DNA of 39,002 nt from positions 7,501 through 46,502 of the forward strand of contig NZ_VWPL01000027.1 in NCBI RefSeq assembly GCF_008630065.1. Reading direction: 5' to 3'. The DNA is from Blastochloris sulfoviridis (GTDB lineage: Bacteria > Pseudomonadota > Alphaproteobacteria > Rhizobiales > Xanthobacteraceae). Positions 1 to 9,934 of this stretch are shown here, piece after piece. How positions within the stretch are numbered: position 1 is the first letter of the stretch; every line of letters begins with the position of its first letter. The translations under genes were made by a program, and so were the position numbers. Below the pieces are notes generated by a model. It did not search any database and had not been told where the DNA came from. It saw only the letters and a program-made list of their open reading frames with translations.

Positions 1-2
1 CC

Positions 3-1637
3 CAGCGCATCCCGGTCTCCACCAAGATCGGCGACCGCGAGATCTTCCGCCAGCGGCCATTCACCCGCGTCGCCACCAATCTCGTCCAGACCACAACCAG
101 CCTGTCGAGCGGCATCCCGCCGTTCAACCCGCTACGCCTGCAGACCGACCAGGTGTTCGTCCGCGAGACGCTGTCGCAGGAGCCCGACGGCGACCTCGCC
201 ATCACCACGCGCGATTTCGGCAACTTGTCCTCCAACGTCAAACTGGTGGCCGCGCTGTCCATTGAAGAGGTGATGGCCCAGGTGCGCGAGGCCCTGGCCG
301 GGCGCGCCCGGCCAGGCAGCCTGCCGCCGGTGCCAGCGGCGGCGCTGGCCGGCGAGCGGCTGGCCTACGCCAATGACGGCGCGCTGCAGGACGTGTTCTC
401 CTCCTTCGTCGAGAACATGACCACGGTGGGCAAGACCGCCAGCGAGAACACCGGCGGCACCGACTATGTCGAGCGCACCGTGGTGGTGAAGCGTGGCGAG
501 ACCATCGTCTCCATCCTGGCCGAGCAGGGCACCTCGCTCGCCATGGCCCGCGAGGCGGTCAAGGCCTTCGGCAAGCGCGGCCGCGACGGCTCGATCGACG
601 ACGGCGCCCGCCTGCGCATTCTGATGGCCCCTGCGCCCAACGGCCAGGGCCTGCAGGTGCTGCGGGTTTCGGTGTTCGGCGATCACGGCCACGAGGGCTC
701 GGTGGCGCTGTCCGACCTCGGCCGCTGGGTGCAGGTCGAGGCCCCGCGCGAGGAGCCGCGCATCGCCACAAGCAAGACCCCGGCCCGCGATAGGGACGAG
801 GACGAGGACGAGGACGACGGCCGCGGCGTGCGGCTCTACCAGTCGATCTACGAAACCGCGCTGCGCCAGCAGGTGCCGCGCCAAGTGGTGGACGACCTGA
901 TCCGCATCTACGCCTACGACGTCGACTTCCAGAAGCGGGTGCGCGCAGGCGATGCGTTCGACGTGCTCTATGCCGAGGACGCCGCCGCCGAGGGCCGCAG
1001 CGAGGTACTCTACGCCTCGCTCACCGTCGCCGGCGAAACGCGGCACTACTACCGGTTTCTCACCAGCGACGATCAGGTCGTCGACTATTACGACGAGTCC
1101 GCCAAGAGCGCGAAGAAGTTCCTGATGCGCAAGCCGATGGAGGGCGGCACCTTCAGCCGCGGCTACGGCATGCGGCGCCACCCGATCCTCGGTTACGTCA
1201 AGATGCACTCGGGCGTCGACTGGGCCGCGCCGCACGGCACGCCGATCTATGCCGCGGGCAACGGCGTGGTGGGAAAGGCCGGCTGGGAATCGGGCTACGG
1301 CAAGTATGTCCGCCTGCGCCACAACAACGGCTACGAGAGCGCCTACGGCCACATGTCCGGCTTCGCCCGCGGCATCACCCAGGGGGCGCGCGTCCGCCAG
1401 GGCCAGCTCATCGGCTTCGTCGGCTCCACCGGCCTGTCGACCGGCCCGCATCTGCACTACGAGGTCATCGTCAACAACCGCACCGTCGATCCGCTGCGCG
1501 TCAAGCTGCCCCGCGGCCGCTCGCTCGAAGGCAGGTTCCTCGCCGAGTTCGAGCGCGAGCGCGAGCGGATCAACCAGATCCTGGAGTCGGTCGGAAATCC
1601 CGCGCGCGTGGCGGGGACGCCCGGCCGCCGCGGCTGA
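3..1637 (+). CDS. M23-family peptidoglycan endopeptidase, 5' end outside window
   Basis: LytM/M23 zinc metallopeptidase, expected to act in the periplasm and cut peptidoglycan cross-links. The frame is open from base 3, so the start and any signal or membrane anchor lie upstream; 544 residues are visible. The C-terminal third holds the M23 core: MHSGVDW supplies the first zinc ligands (H and D of HxxxD) and GPHLHYE supplies the HxH motif, with the GYGKYVRLRH and YGHMSG strands between. Upstream lies a long N-terminal part typical of the large alphaproteobacterial M23 proteins, with an acidic run (DRDEDEDEDDGRG, about bases 790-825) encoded by repeated gacgag hexamers. The catalytic residues look intact. 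The GTG at 153 is an internal codon, not the start. No partner gene is seen downstream; the next gene is 161 bp away. Confidence 0.9.
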   Translation, partial: QRIPVSTKIGDREIFRQRPFTRVATNLVQTTTSLSSGIPPFNPLRLQTDQVFVRETLSQEPDGDLAITTRDFGNLSSNVKLVAALSIEEVMAQVREALAGRARPGSLPPVPAAALAGERLAYANDGALQDVFSSFVENMTTVGKTASENTGGTDYVERTVVVKRGETIVSILAEQGTSLAMAREAVKAFGKRGRDGSIDDGARLRILMAPAPNGQGLQVLRVSVFGDHGHEGSVALSDLGRWVQVEAPREEPRIATSKTPARDRDEDEDEDDGRGVRLYQSIYETALRQQVPRQVVDDLIRIYAYDVDFQKRVRAGDAFDVLYAEDAAAEGRSEVLYASLTVAGETRHYYRFLTSDDQVVDYYDESAKSAKKFLMRKPMEGGTFSRGYGMRRHPILGYVKMHSGVDWAAPHGTPIYAAGNGVVGKAGWESGYGKYVRLRHNNGYESAYGHMSGFARGITQGARVRQGQLIGFVGSTGLSTGPHLHYEVIVNNRTVDPLRVKLPRGRSLEGRFLAEFERERERINQILESVGNPARVAGTPGRRG

Positions 1638-1798
1638 CCCTATTAAGTTACCTCGACCGGTAAAAAACCTTCCGCCACCGGATTGCCCGCTCCACTTTTC
1701 GTCCCCCGCGGCGGAATGACGCGCTAGCATGCAAGTCAGGCCGTCGCCTCAAGCCGAAAGCGACCGTCCACCCGCGGCGGCCCGCACGAGGATTCGCA

Positions 1799-2218
1799 AT
1801 GAAGAGATTGATTTATGCCCTTCCGGTGCTGCTCGTCGCCGCCGGCCCGGCGCTCGCGGCCGGGATCGAGATCAATGACGCCCGCATCTCGGCCGGCGCC
1901 GTCGTGATCAAGGGCCGCACCGCCGCCGGCAAGCAGAACGTCGTCGCCGATGGCCGCGTCACCGTCACCAGCGCGGCGAACCGGTCTTTCACGCTGGAGC
2001 TCGACTATCTCCCGAAGGACTGCACGGTCTCGCTGAAGTCCGGCGACGATACCCGCAACGTCGTGGTGGCCTTTTGCGGCCCCAGGGGCGACAAGGGCGA
2101 GAAGGGCGACAAGGGCGATGCCGGCCCCGCCGGGCCGGCTGGCGCTGCCGGACCGCAGGGCCCGGCCGGACCGCAGGGGCCTGCCGGCCCGCAGGGCCCT
2201 GCCGGCCCGAAGCGCTGA
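1799..2218 (+). CDS. Secreted collagen-like protein, copy 1
   Basis: A 139-residue protein in three parts. Residues 1-20 form a Sec signal peptide ending PALA-A. Residues about 21-93 form a predicted beta-rich head with two cysteines (in KDCTVSLK and VAFCGPRG) that could pair. The rest is a collagen-like tail of about 15 Gly-X-Y triplets, starting with charged [13 protein letters not shown] and continuing as GPQGPA repeats. KGE/KGD triplets are known to stabilise collagen triple helices, so a secreted trimer is a reasonable inference. The head is not a family I recognise. The ATG is preceded by a GAGG-type ribosome site (acgaggattcgca). The next gene is a paralog with the same leader, so the pair arose by tandem duplication. 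Function unknown; a surface or adhesive role is only a guess. Confidence 0.85.
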   Translation: MKRLIYALPVLLVAAGPALAAGIEINDARISAGAVVIKGRTAAGKQNVVADGRVTVTSAANRSFTLELDYLPKDCTVSLKSGDDTRNVVVAFCGPRGDKGEKGDKGDAGPAGPAGAAGPQGPAGPQGPAGPQGPAGPKR

Positions 2219-2245
2219 TCTCGCTGATCTCCAGTCGCGCTTCTA

Positions 2246-2282
2246 CACAAGCCGGCGCCGATATTCTCGGCGCCGGCTTGTG
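2246..2282 (+). terminator. Perfect 16-bp hairpin after collagen-like gene 1
   Basis: Bases 2246-2261 and 2267-2282 are exact inverted repeats with a 5-nt loop. The hairpin starts 27 bases after the stop codon of the first collagen-like gene. The T tract is weak (gagttt), so it may stop transcription inefficiently or protect the mRNA 3' end. Confidence 0.6.
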
Positions 2283-2404
2283 GAGTTTCGCATGGCCCGT
2301 TCCTGTCATGGCGAAGTTTGAAATTCCCGCTTAGCATGGACGTCAGGCTGCCGCCCAAGCGGAAATGTCACGTTCACCTGCGGCGGCCACGACGAGGATT
2401 CGCA

Positions 2405-2890
2405 ATGAATAAATGGTTTTACGTCCTTCCGGTCCTGGTCGCGGCCAGCGGCCCGGCCTTGGCCGAGATCCAGATTCGGGACGCACGCATCTCTGGTGGC
2501 GCGGTGGTGATTCAGGGTCGCACCTCCGCCGCCAAGCAGGTCGTGACGGCCGACGGCGAGCGCGGCTCCGTGACGACCGGCGCAGACCGGCGATTCACGC
2601 TGAAGCTCGATTACTTCCCGGCCAACTGCACCGTGACGCTGAAGGCCGGCGAGGAGACCCGCGACGTGGTGATCGCGATGTGCGGTCCCAAGGGGGAACC
2701 CGGCCCGGCCGGTCCGCAGGGTGCCGCCGGCCCGAAGGGCGAGCCGGGCGCAGCCGGTCCGCAGGGGCCTGCCGGCCCGAAGGGCGAGCCGGGCGCAGCC
2801 GGCCCGCAGGGCCCTGCCGGTCCCGCCGGGCCTGCTGGCCCGGCCGGCCCCGCGGGTCCGCGCGGCCCGAAGGGCGATGCCGGCAAGTGA
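2405..2890 (+). CDS. Secreted collagen-like protein, copy 2
   Basis: A 161-residue paralog of the gene at 1799. It has a signal peptide (about residues 1-20, ending ALA-E), the same two-cysteine head (cysteines in ANCTVTLK and IAMCGPKG), and a longer tail of about 22 Gly-X-Y triplets in which a [15 protein letters not shown] block repeats. The start at 2405 is chosen because the signal peptide, the ribosome site (acgaggattcgca) and about 70 upstream bases match the first copy; an earlier in-frame start at 2318 would add a tail with no counterpart. Tail length is the main difference between the copies, as expected for slippage in GC-rich Gly-Pro codons. Function is unknown. Confidence 0.85.
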   Translation: MNKWFYVLPVLVAASGPALAEIQIRDARISGGAVVIQGRTSAAKQVVTADGERGSVTTGADRRFTLKLDYFPANCTVTLKAGEETRDVVIAMCGPKGEPGPAGPQGAAGPKGEPGAAGPQGPAGPKGEPGAAGPQGPAGPAGPAGPAGPAGPRGPKGDAGK

Positions 2891-2940
2891 GTCTCCGGGC
2901 GTGATTCGCCACCCGCGATCCGACGACGGCTCGAAGGCTT

Positions 2941-2979
2941 GATCGGCCGGAAGCCGGATGATTCGGCTCCGGGCCGATC
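2941..2979 (+). terminator. Hairpin after collagen-like gene 2
   Basis: gatcggcc (2941-2948) pairs with ggccgatc (2972-2979), with a further agccg/cggct stem inside. It lies 50 bases after the stop of the second collagen-like gene. No T run follows, so assignment as a terminator is tentative. Confidence 0.45.
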
Positions 2980-2991
2980 GCGCCGCACCTC

Positions 2992-3026
2992 AAAAAACGA
3001 ACTCCGGCCCGTGCGGCCGGAGTTCG
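2992..3026 (-). terminator. Rho-independent terminator of clpB
   Basis: A perfect 12-bp stem (2998-3009 with 3015-3026, 5-nt loop). Read on the minus strand it is followed by six T residues (2997-2992). It lies about 75 bases beyond the clpB stop codon and is a textbook intrinsic terminator for leftward transcription. Confidence 0.85.
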
Positions 3027-3059
3027 CATGTCGGGCGCCGGGACGTTCGCTCCCGAGCG

Positions 3060-3101
3060 CGCAGCCCTCATTCACGCAGCCCTCATTCACGCAGCCTTGG
3101 G

Positions 3102-3111
<10 letters not shown>
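3060..3111. repeat. 15-bp tandem repeat across the clpB stop codon
   Basis: Units start at 3060, 3075, 3090 and 3105 (the last partial), consensus cgcagccctcattca. Units 1 and 2 are identical; unit 3 diverges in the middle. Each full unit carries tca, that is TGA on the minus strand, in the clpB frame, so the true stop at 3102-3104 is followed by two more in-frame stops. Confidence 0.85.
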
Positions 3112-5702
<2,591 letters not shown>

Positions 5703-5769
5703 CGCCTTCTCCCCTGGCCCGCCGTCGCCGCCCGAAAAGGCCCGTCGCCGGCCGCCGATGTCATCTTGT

Positions 5770-5825
5770 CAGGACCCGAAGCGTCCTGCAGTTTGCATAT
5801 GGGTGTTGCCGTTCGGCAACAAAAG
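5770..5825 (-). promoter_or_regulatory. Possible RpoH-type promoter of clpB with a palindrome in the spacer
   Basis: On the minus strand CTTTTG (5825-5820) and CCCATATG (5803-5796) are 16 bases apart. The -10 part fits the CCCATNT core of sigma-32 promoters; the -35 part fits CTTG poorly. The spacer holds a near-perfect palindrome, GTTGCCG/CGGCAAC (5805-5811 and 5814-5820). A 6-bp hairpin (5770-5788) would form close to the predicted mRNA 5' end. The leader to the ATG would be about 85 nt. Confidence 0.4.
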
Positions 5826-5922
5826 GGGGGACGACGGCCGCCTTGCACGCAGGGCCCGCCGCCGGAATCGCCGGAGCCGAAGCCCAGTTTCAGGCCGGGC
5901 CGCGCCGGCCAGCAAGGATGGA

Positions 5923-6717
5923 ATGATGCCCGCGCCGCTTCGCGTTGCCGCAATGTATCGCTATCCGGTCAAGGGCCTGTCGCCCCAGCCGACCCGCCAC
6001 GCCGACCTTGCGGCCGGCGGCTATTTCCCCGGCGACCGGCTGTTCGCGGTCGAGAACGGGCCCTCGGGCTTCGACGACTCGGCCCCGGCCCACCTGCCCA
6101 AGACCCGGTTCCTGACGCTGATGCAGTGCGCGGCGCTGGCCGAGATCGCCAGCCGCTACAGCGACCTTGAGCGCACCCTGACGCTGCACCGCGACGGCGC
6201 GGAGGTGCAAGGCGACCTCAGCCGTCCGGAGGGGCGGGCCGCGGTCGAGGACTTCCTGACCGCGCACCTGCCGGCCGAGGCGCAGCGCGGCCCCTTGCGG
6301 CTGCTCGCCGCGCGCGACGGCTTCCGCTTCACCGATTCGCGGCGCGGCTTCGTGTCGATCGTCAATCTGGCGAGCGTCGCGGCCATCGAGGATTGGGTCG
6401 GCGGGCCGGTCGATCCCTTGCGCTTTCGCGCCAATCTCTATGTCGAGGGCTGGCCGGCCTGGGCGGAGCTTGACCTGGTGGGGCGGACGCTGGCCTTCGC
6501 CCGGGGGGTGCGGCTGCGCGTGACCGCGCGCACCCAGCGCTGCGCCGCGGCCAATGTCGATCCGCGCAGCGGCCGGCGCGACTTCTATATCCCGCGCACG
6601 CTCATGACCCACCTGGAACACGCCGATTGCGGCATCTATTGCGAGGTGCTGACCGGCGGCCGCATCGACGAGGGCGAGCCCTTCGCGATCGAGCCGAAGT
6701 CCGGATCACCGACCTGA
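5923..6717 (+). CDS. MOSC-domain protein (YcbX/mARC-like)
   Basis: A 264-residue protein with an N-terminal MOSC beta-barrel domain (VAAMYRYPVKGLSPQP is the family signature) and a MOSC domain whose molybdenum-cofactor cysteine lies in RCAAANVDPRSGRRD (Cys207). This matches YcbX and the mammalian mARC reductases, which reduce N-hydroxylated compounds. The C-terminal 2Fe-2S ferredoxin domain of YcbX is absent, so an external electron donor would be needed. ATGs at 5923 and 5926 are both possible; AAGGA at 5914-5918 suits either. It diverges from clpB and its stop lies 15 bases from that of the convergent DUF4167 gene. The substrate is unknown. Confidence 0.85.
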   Translation: MMPAPLRVAAMYRYPVKGLSPQPTRHADLAAGGYFPGDRLFAVENGPSGFDDSAPAHLPKTRFLTLMQCAALAEIASRYSDLERTLTLHRDGAEVQGDLSRPEGRAAVEDFLTAHLPAEAQRGPLRLLAARDGFRFTDSRRGFVSIVNLASVAAIEDWVGGPVDPLRFRANLYVEGWPAWAELDLVGRTLAFARGVRLRVTARTQRCAAANVDPRSGRRDFYIPRTLMTHLEHADCGIYCEVLTGGRIDEGEPFAIEPKSGSPT

Positions 6718-6732
6718 CGCAGCGGGGGCCGC

Positions 6733-7458
6733 TTACGTCGAGGGCGGATCGCCGGCGGGCGCCGCGGCGGCTTCGCCGCCTTCGCCACCCTCGCCGCCGG
6801 CCTGGTCGCCGCGCGACGGGAAGCGGTGGCGGCGGCGGCGGCGGAAGCCGCGCGCCTCACGCTCGCCGGCAGCGCCTTCGAAACCGGCGGCGGCCGGCGG
6901 CTGGGCGCCGGTGATGAAGGCGGGCAGGCCGCCGAAGGCCGGCGCATCCTCGCCGACGACCGGCTGGGGCTGCGGCTCGACGAAGCGCGGCTGGTCCGGA
7001 TAGCGCGGCTGGTCGGAATAGCGCGGCGGCGGCGACGGCGGCGGCTCGCGGCTCGGCTGCGGCTGGTTGCTGGCGGCGCGCTCCTGCTCGTGCAGGCGGG
7101 CAAGGCCGGGATGGGTGAGGCCCGGCATCATCGGCTCCTCATCGTCCTCGCTCTCGTCGCGCTGCTCGTCGGGCCGGCCGCTATAGCCCTGGCTCTGCTG
7201 GAACTGGGCCTGGGCGGCCGAGATCATGCGGAAATAGTGTTCGGCGTGCTGAAGGTAGTTCTCGGCCGCGACATGGTCGCCGGAGGTCTGCGAATCGCGC
7301 GCGAGCTGAACGTATTTCTCGGCGATATGGGCAGCAGTGCCCCTGATCTTGACGTCCGGCCCGTTCGATTCGAAGACCCGGGTCAGCGGATTCTGGCCGC
7401 GCCGATTGCCGTTGCTGCTGCTTCGGCCACGCATACGCTTCTGCTGTCCATTTCTCAT
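6733..7458 (-). CDS. DUF4167 domain protein
   Basis: A 241-residue protein. The start at 7458 is chosen because MRNGQQKRMRGR is the conserved beginning of the family; 34 codons upstream are open but unlike it. Residues 1-85 form the DUF4167 domain, helical and rich in Gln, Arg and Tyr (AEKYVQLARDSQTSGDHVAAENYLQHAEHYFRM split here as AEKYVQLARDSQ and ENYLQHAEHYFRM). The rest is low-complexity: Pro/Gln/Arg-rich, then an arginine cluster (RRRRRHRFPSR) and an acidic Gly-Glu tail. No enzyme motif is seen. Nucleic-acid binding is plausible from composition but unproven. The family is largely confined to Alphaproteobacteria and commonly lies next to prmC-prfA, as here, which suggests a role near translation. 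Confidence 0.85.
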   Translation of the reverse strand: MRNGQQKRMRGRSSSNGNRRGQNPLTRVFESNGPDVKIRGTAAHIAEKYVQLARDSQTSGDHVAAENYLQHAEHYFRMISAAQAQFQQSQGYSGRPDEQRDESEDDEEPMMPGLTHPGLARLHEQERAASNQPQPSREPPPSPPPRYSDQPRYPDQPRFVEPQPQPVVGEDAPAFGGLPAFITGAQPPAAAGFEGAAGEREARGFRRRRRHRFPSRGDQAGGEGGEGGEAAAAPAGDPPST

Positions 7459-7853
7459 CGATGCCGTACTCGTTTCGTCTCGGACGCGCGTCGCGCGCAT
7501 GGGGTCCGACCCCGGTTCGGGCGGCCAGACAATGCTGGGCTTCGGCAACCGCAATGCCAATGCCGGCCGCCGGCGTCACACGCCGGCGAGATCGTCAGAG
7601 CGCGTCTTGCGGACCGATGCCCCTGTTCACAGGATGCAGCCACGAAGAACCAAGTCCCCTGCCCGCGCTGCATCGATTTCAGCTACCGTTCGCGAATCGG
7701 TGGAGCTTGTACCCGGGGAGATCTCTCAGCTCGGCTGATCATGAACCGCGAGGACATGTTCCCCGGCCCCGCCGGACATGGCCCTTCCGGTCCGCGCCGT
7801 TCAGGTCCGCCCTACCCGCGCCCCGTCGTCCGGGTCCGATTCCGGTTCGGACC
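7459..7853. other. Intergenic region upstream of DUF4167 gene
   Basis: 395 bases between the prmC stop and the DUF4167 start, both genes leftward. It holds a GC hairpin (7568-7575 with 7581-7588) about 110 bases before the DUF4167 start and the hairpin next to the prmC stop. The open frames here are overlapping shadows with no recognisable protein. A promoter for the DUF4167 gene is expected, but I cannot place it with confidence. Confidence 0.4.
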
Positions 7854-7854
7854 C
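7832..7854 (-). terminator. Hairpin at the prmC stop codon
   Basis: gggtccga (7832-7839) pairs exactly with tcggaccc (7847-7854). It starts at the last base of the prmC stop codon. No T tract follows on the minus strand, so it is at best a weak terminator or an mRNA 3'-end stabiliser. Confidence 0.35.
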
Positions 7855-8771
7855 TAGTCGGTTTTGCCGCCTGATCCAAGCTCTTTTACGCCAGCGCCTC
7901 GGGCGGCGGCCTCGGGCGCGGCGGCGATCAGCGCCCGCTCGATCCCCGCCAGATCCCGCGCCGTACGCACCGCGACCAAGCCTGCCGAAGCGGCAATCCC
8001 GGCGACCGAAGCAGCCTGGCCGGCGCCAAGCTCCAGCACCGCCAGCCCGCCGGGCCGCAACAGGCGGGCGAGATCGGCCAGGATCGCCCGATAGGCATCG
8101 AGCCCGTCCGGCCCGCCGTCGAGCGCCGCCTTGGGCTCGTGGTCGCGCACCTCGGGATCGAGACCTTCGATCTCGCCCGTGGCGATATAGGGCGGGTTCG
8201 ACACCACCACGTCGAAGCCGCCGCCAAGCGCCGTGCCCCAGTCTCCGGCGACCAGTACCGCCCGGTCGCGAAGGCCCAGCCGGTCGAGATTGGCGCGCGC
8301 GGCGACCAGCGTCGCAAGGCTGCGGTCGGTGCCGACGCCAATCGCCTGCGGATATTCGACGAGCAGCGCCGCGAGCAGCGCCCCGGTGCCGGTGCCGAGA
8401 TCGGCGAGGCGCAGCGCCACAGCCCGGTCGGGCCGCGCCTCAAGCACGGCTTCCACCAGCGTCTCGGTGTCCGGCCGCGGCACCAGCGTGGCGGGCGAAA
8501 GAGCGAACCGCAGGCCCCAGAACTCGCGCGCGCCGATCAGCCGCGCCACCGGCTCGCGGGCAAGCCGCCGTGCCACCAGCCGGTCGAGCGTCGCGGCGGC
8601 CGCGGCGCCGAGCGGCCGATCGGCGGCCACGATCAGCCCCGCCGGGTCGAGGCCGCAGGCCAGCGCGACGAGATGGCGGGCGTCGGTCTCGGCGTCCGGA
8701 ATGCCGGCGGCAACCAGCGCGTCGCGCACCCGGCGGCGCGCCGCGGCGATGGCGGTGTCGGGCGCGATCAC
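7854..8771 (-). CDS. prmC: Peptide chain release factor glutamine methyltransferase PrmC (HemK)
   Basis: Methylates the glutamine of the GGQ motif in RF1 and RF2, which is needed for efficient termination. The 305-residue protein has the N-terminal helical substrate domain (1-90), the SAM site DLGTGTG (124-130) and the catalytic NPPY at 192-195, which defines amide N-methylation. The start is GTG at 8771: it overlaps the prfA stop as GTGA, indicating translational coupling to its own substrate gene. Length and motifs are normal. It is followed by a 395-bp gap before the DUF4167 gene. Confidence 0.96.
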   Translation of the reverse strand: MIAPDTAIAAARRRVRDALVAAGIPDAETDARHLVALACGLDPAGLIVAADRPLGAAAAATLDRLVARRLAREPVARLIGAREFWGLRFALSPATLVPRPDTETLVEAVLEARPDRAVALRLADLGTGTGALLAALLVEYPQAIGVGTDRSLATLVAARANLDRLGLRDRAVLVAGDWGTALGGGFDVVVSNPPYIATGEIEGLDPEVRDHEPKAALDGGPDGLDAYRAILADLARLLRPGGLAVLELGAGQAASVAGIAASAGLVAVRTARDLAGIERALIAAAPEAAARGAGVKELGSGGKTD

Positions 8772-9844
8772 GCCGTCTCGTCCGCGGCCAGCAGCGCCGC
8801 CTGGTGCTCGGCGACCAGGGCGTCGATCAGTTCGCTCAAGGAGTCGCCGGCCAGCACCTGCGGCAGCTTGTAGAGCGTGAGATTGATGCGGTGGTCGGTG
8901 ACGCGACCTTGCGGGAAATTGTAGGTACGGATGCGCTCGGACCGGTCGCCCGAGCCGACCTGCAGCCGCCGGTCGGCGGCACGCGCGCTGGCGCGGGCCT
9001 GCTCCTGCATGTCGAAGATCTTGGCGCGCAGATGCGCCATCGCCTTGGCCTTGTTGCGGTGCTGGGAGCGCTCCTCCTGCACCAGCACGACGATGCCGGT
9101 GGGCAGGTGGGTGATTCGCACCGCCGATTCGGTCTTGTTGACGTGCTGGCCGCCGGCGCCGCCCGACCGCATGGTGTCGATGCGCAGATCCTTCTCGTCG
9201 ATGGCGACGTCGACGTCCTCGATCTCAGGCAGCACCGCCACCGTCGCCGCCGAGGTGTGGATGCGCCCGGATGTCTCGGTCGCCGGCACGCGCTGGACGC
9301 GGTGGGTGCCCGATTCGAACTTGAGCCGGGCGAACGCCCCCTCGCCCTTGATTTCGGCGACGATTTCCTTAAAGCCGCCGGCGGTGCCCTCGCTGACCGA
9401 GATGACCTCGACGCTCCAGCCCTGCAAGCCGGCGTAGCGCTGGTACATGCGGAACAGGTCGCCGGCGAACAGCGCCGCCTCGTCGCCGCCGGTGCCGGCG
9501 CGCACTTCCAGGATGACGCTGCGGTCGTCCATGGCGTCCTTGGGCAGCAGCGCCAGGCGCACCTCGTGTTCGAGCCGCGCCAGCCGCTCCTGCAGGGCGG
9601 GCCGCTCGCCGCGGGCCAGCGCCGCCATCTCGGCGTCGATCGCCGGCTCGGCGAGAAGCGAATCGAGGTCGGCAAGCTCGCGCGCCGCGGCGCGATAGGC
9701 GCGGACGCGCTCGACCACGCGGTCGAGATCCTTGAACTCGCGCGACAGCCGGGCGATCGCCTCGGCCCCCGATGCCGCCGCCAGTTCGGCGCCGATATCG
9801 GCATGGCGGGCGAGGAGCGCATCCAGGCGCGCTGCAGGCAGCAT
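8768..9844 (-). CDS. prfA: Peptide chain release factor 1
   Basis: RF1 recognises UAA and UAG and triggers peptide release on the ribosome. The 358-residue protein has the codon-recognition tripeptide PAT at 187-189 (which marks RF1 rather than RF2, SPF) and the catalytic GGQ at 231-233 within [13 protein letters not shown]. An N-terminal helical domain spans about 1-105. The ATG at 9844 gives the normal length. It lies 90 bases downstream of ptsP and overlaps prmC by 4 bases, giving the common prfA-prmC pair. Confidence 0.97.
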   Translation of the reverse strand: MLPAARLDALLARHADIGAELAAASGAEAIARLSREFKDLDRVVERVRAYRAAARELADLDSLLAEPAIDAEMAALARGERPALQERLARLEHEVRLALLPKDAMDDRSVILEVRAGTGGDEAALFAGDLFRMYQRYAGLQGWSVEVISVSEGTAGGFKEIVAEIKGEGAFARLKFESGTHRVQRVPATETSGRIHTSAATVAVLPEIEDVDVAIDEKDLRIDTMRSGGAGGQHVNKTESAVRITHLPTGIVVLVQEERSQHRNKAKAMAHLRAKIFDMQEQARASARAADRRLQVGSGDRSERIRTYNFPQGRVTDHRINLTLYKLPQVLAGDSLSELIDALVAEHQAALLAADETA

Positions 9845-9934
9845 GTCGAACCCTTCGTGAAATCAATGCACGTCTGAATACCCGCGACCGCCCGCCCCAC
9901 CGGACGGCGCAAACGCCGCCGGCTCCACGCTCAT

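Noticed and set aside
153-1637. GTG at 153 as the start of the M23 gene
   Set aside because: The same frame is open and protein-like back to base 3, with no ribosome site before 153; the gene begins outside the window.
2073-2890. Regular short DNA repeats that might suggest a CRISPR or satellite array
   Set aside because: They are the codons of Gly-X-Y collagen triplets, in frame inside two genes with signal peptides; there are no spacers.
7459-7853. Possible extra gene between DUF4167 and prmC
   Set aside because: The frames overlap each other, continue from neighbouring genes and show no ribosome site or family resemblance.
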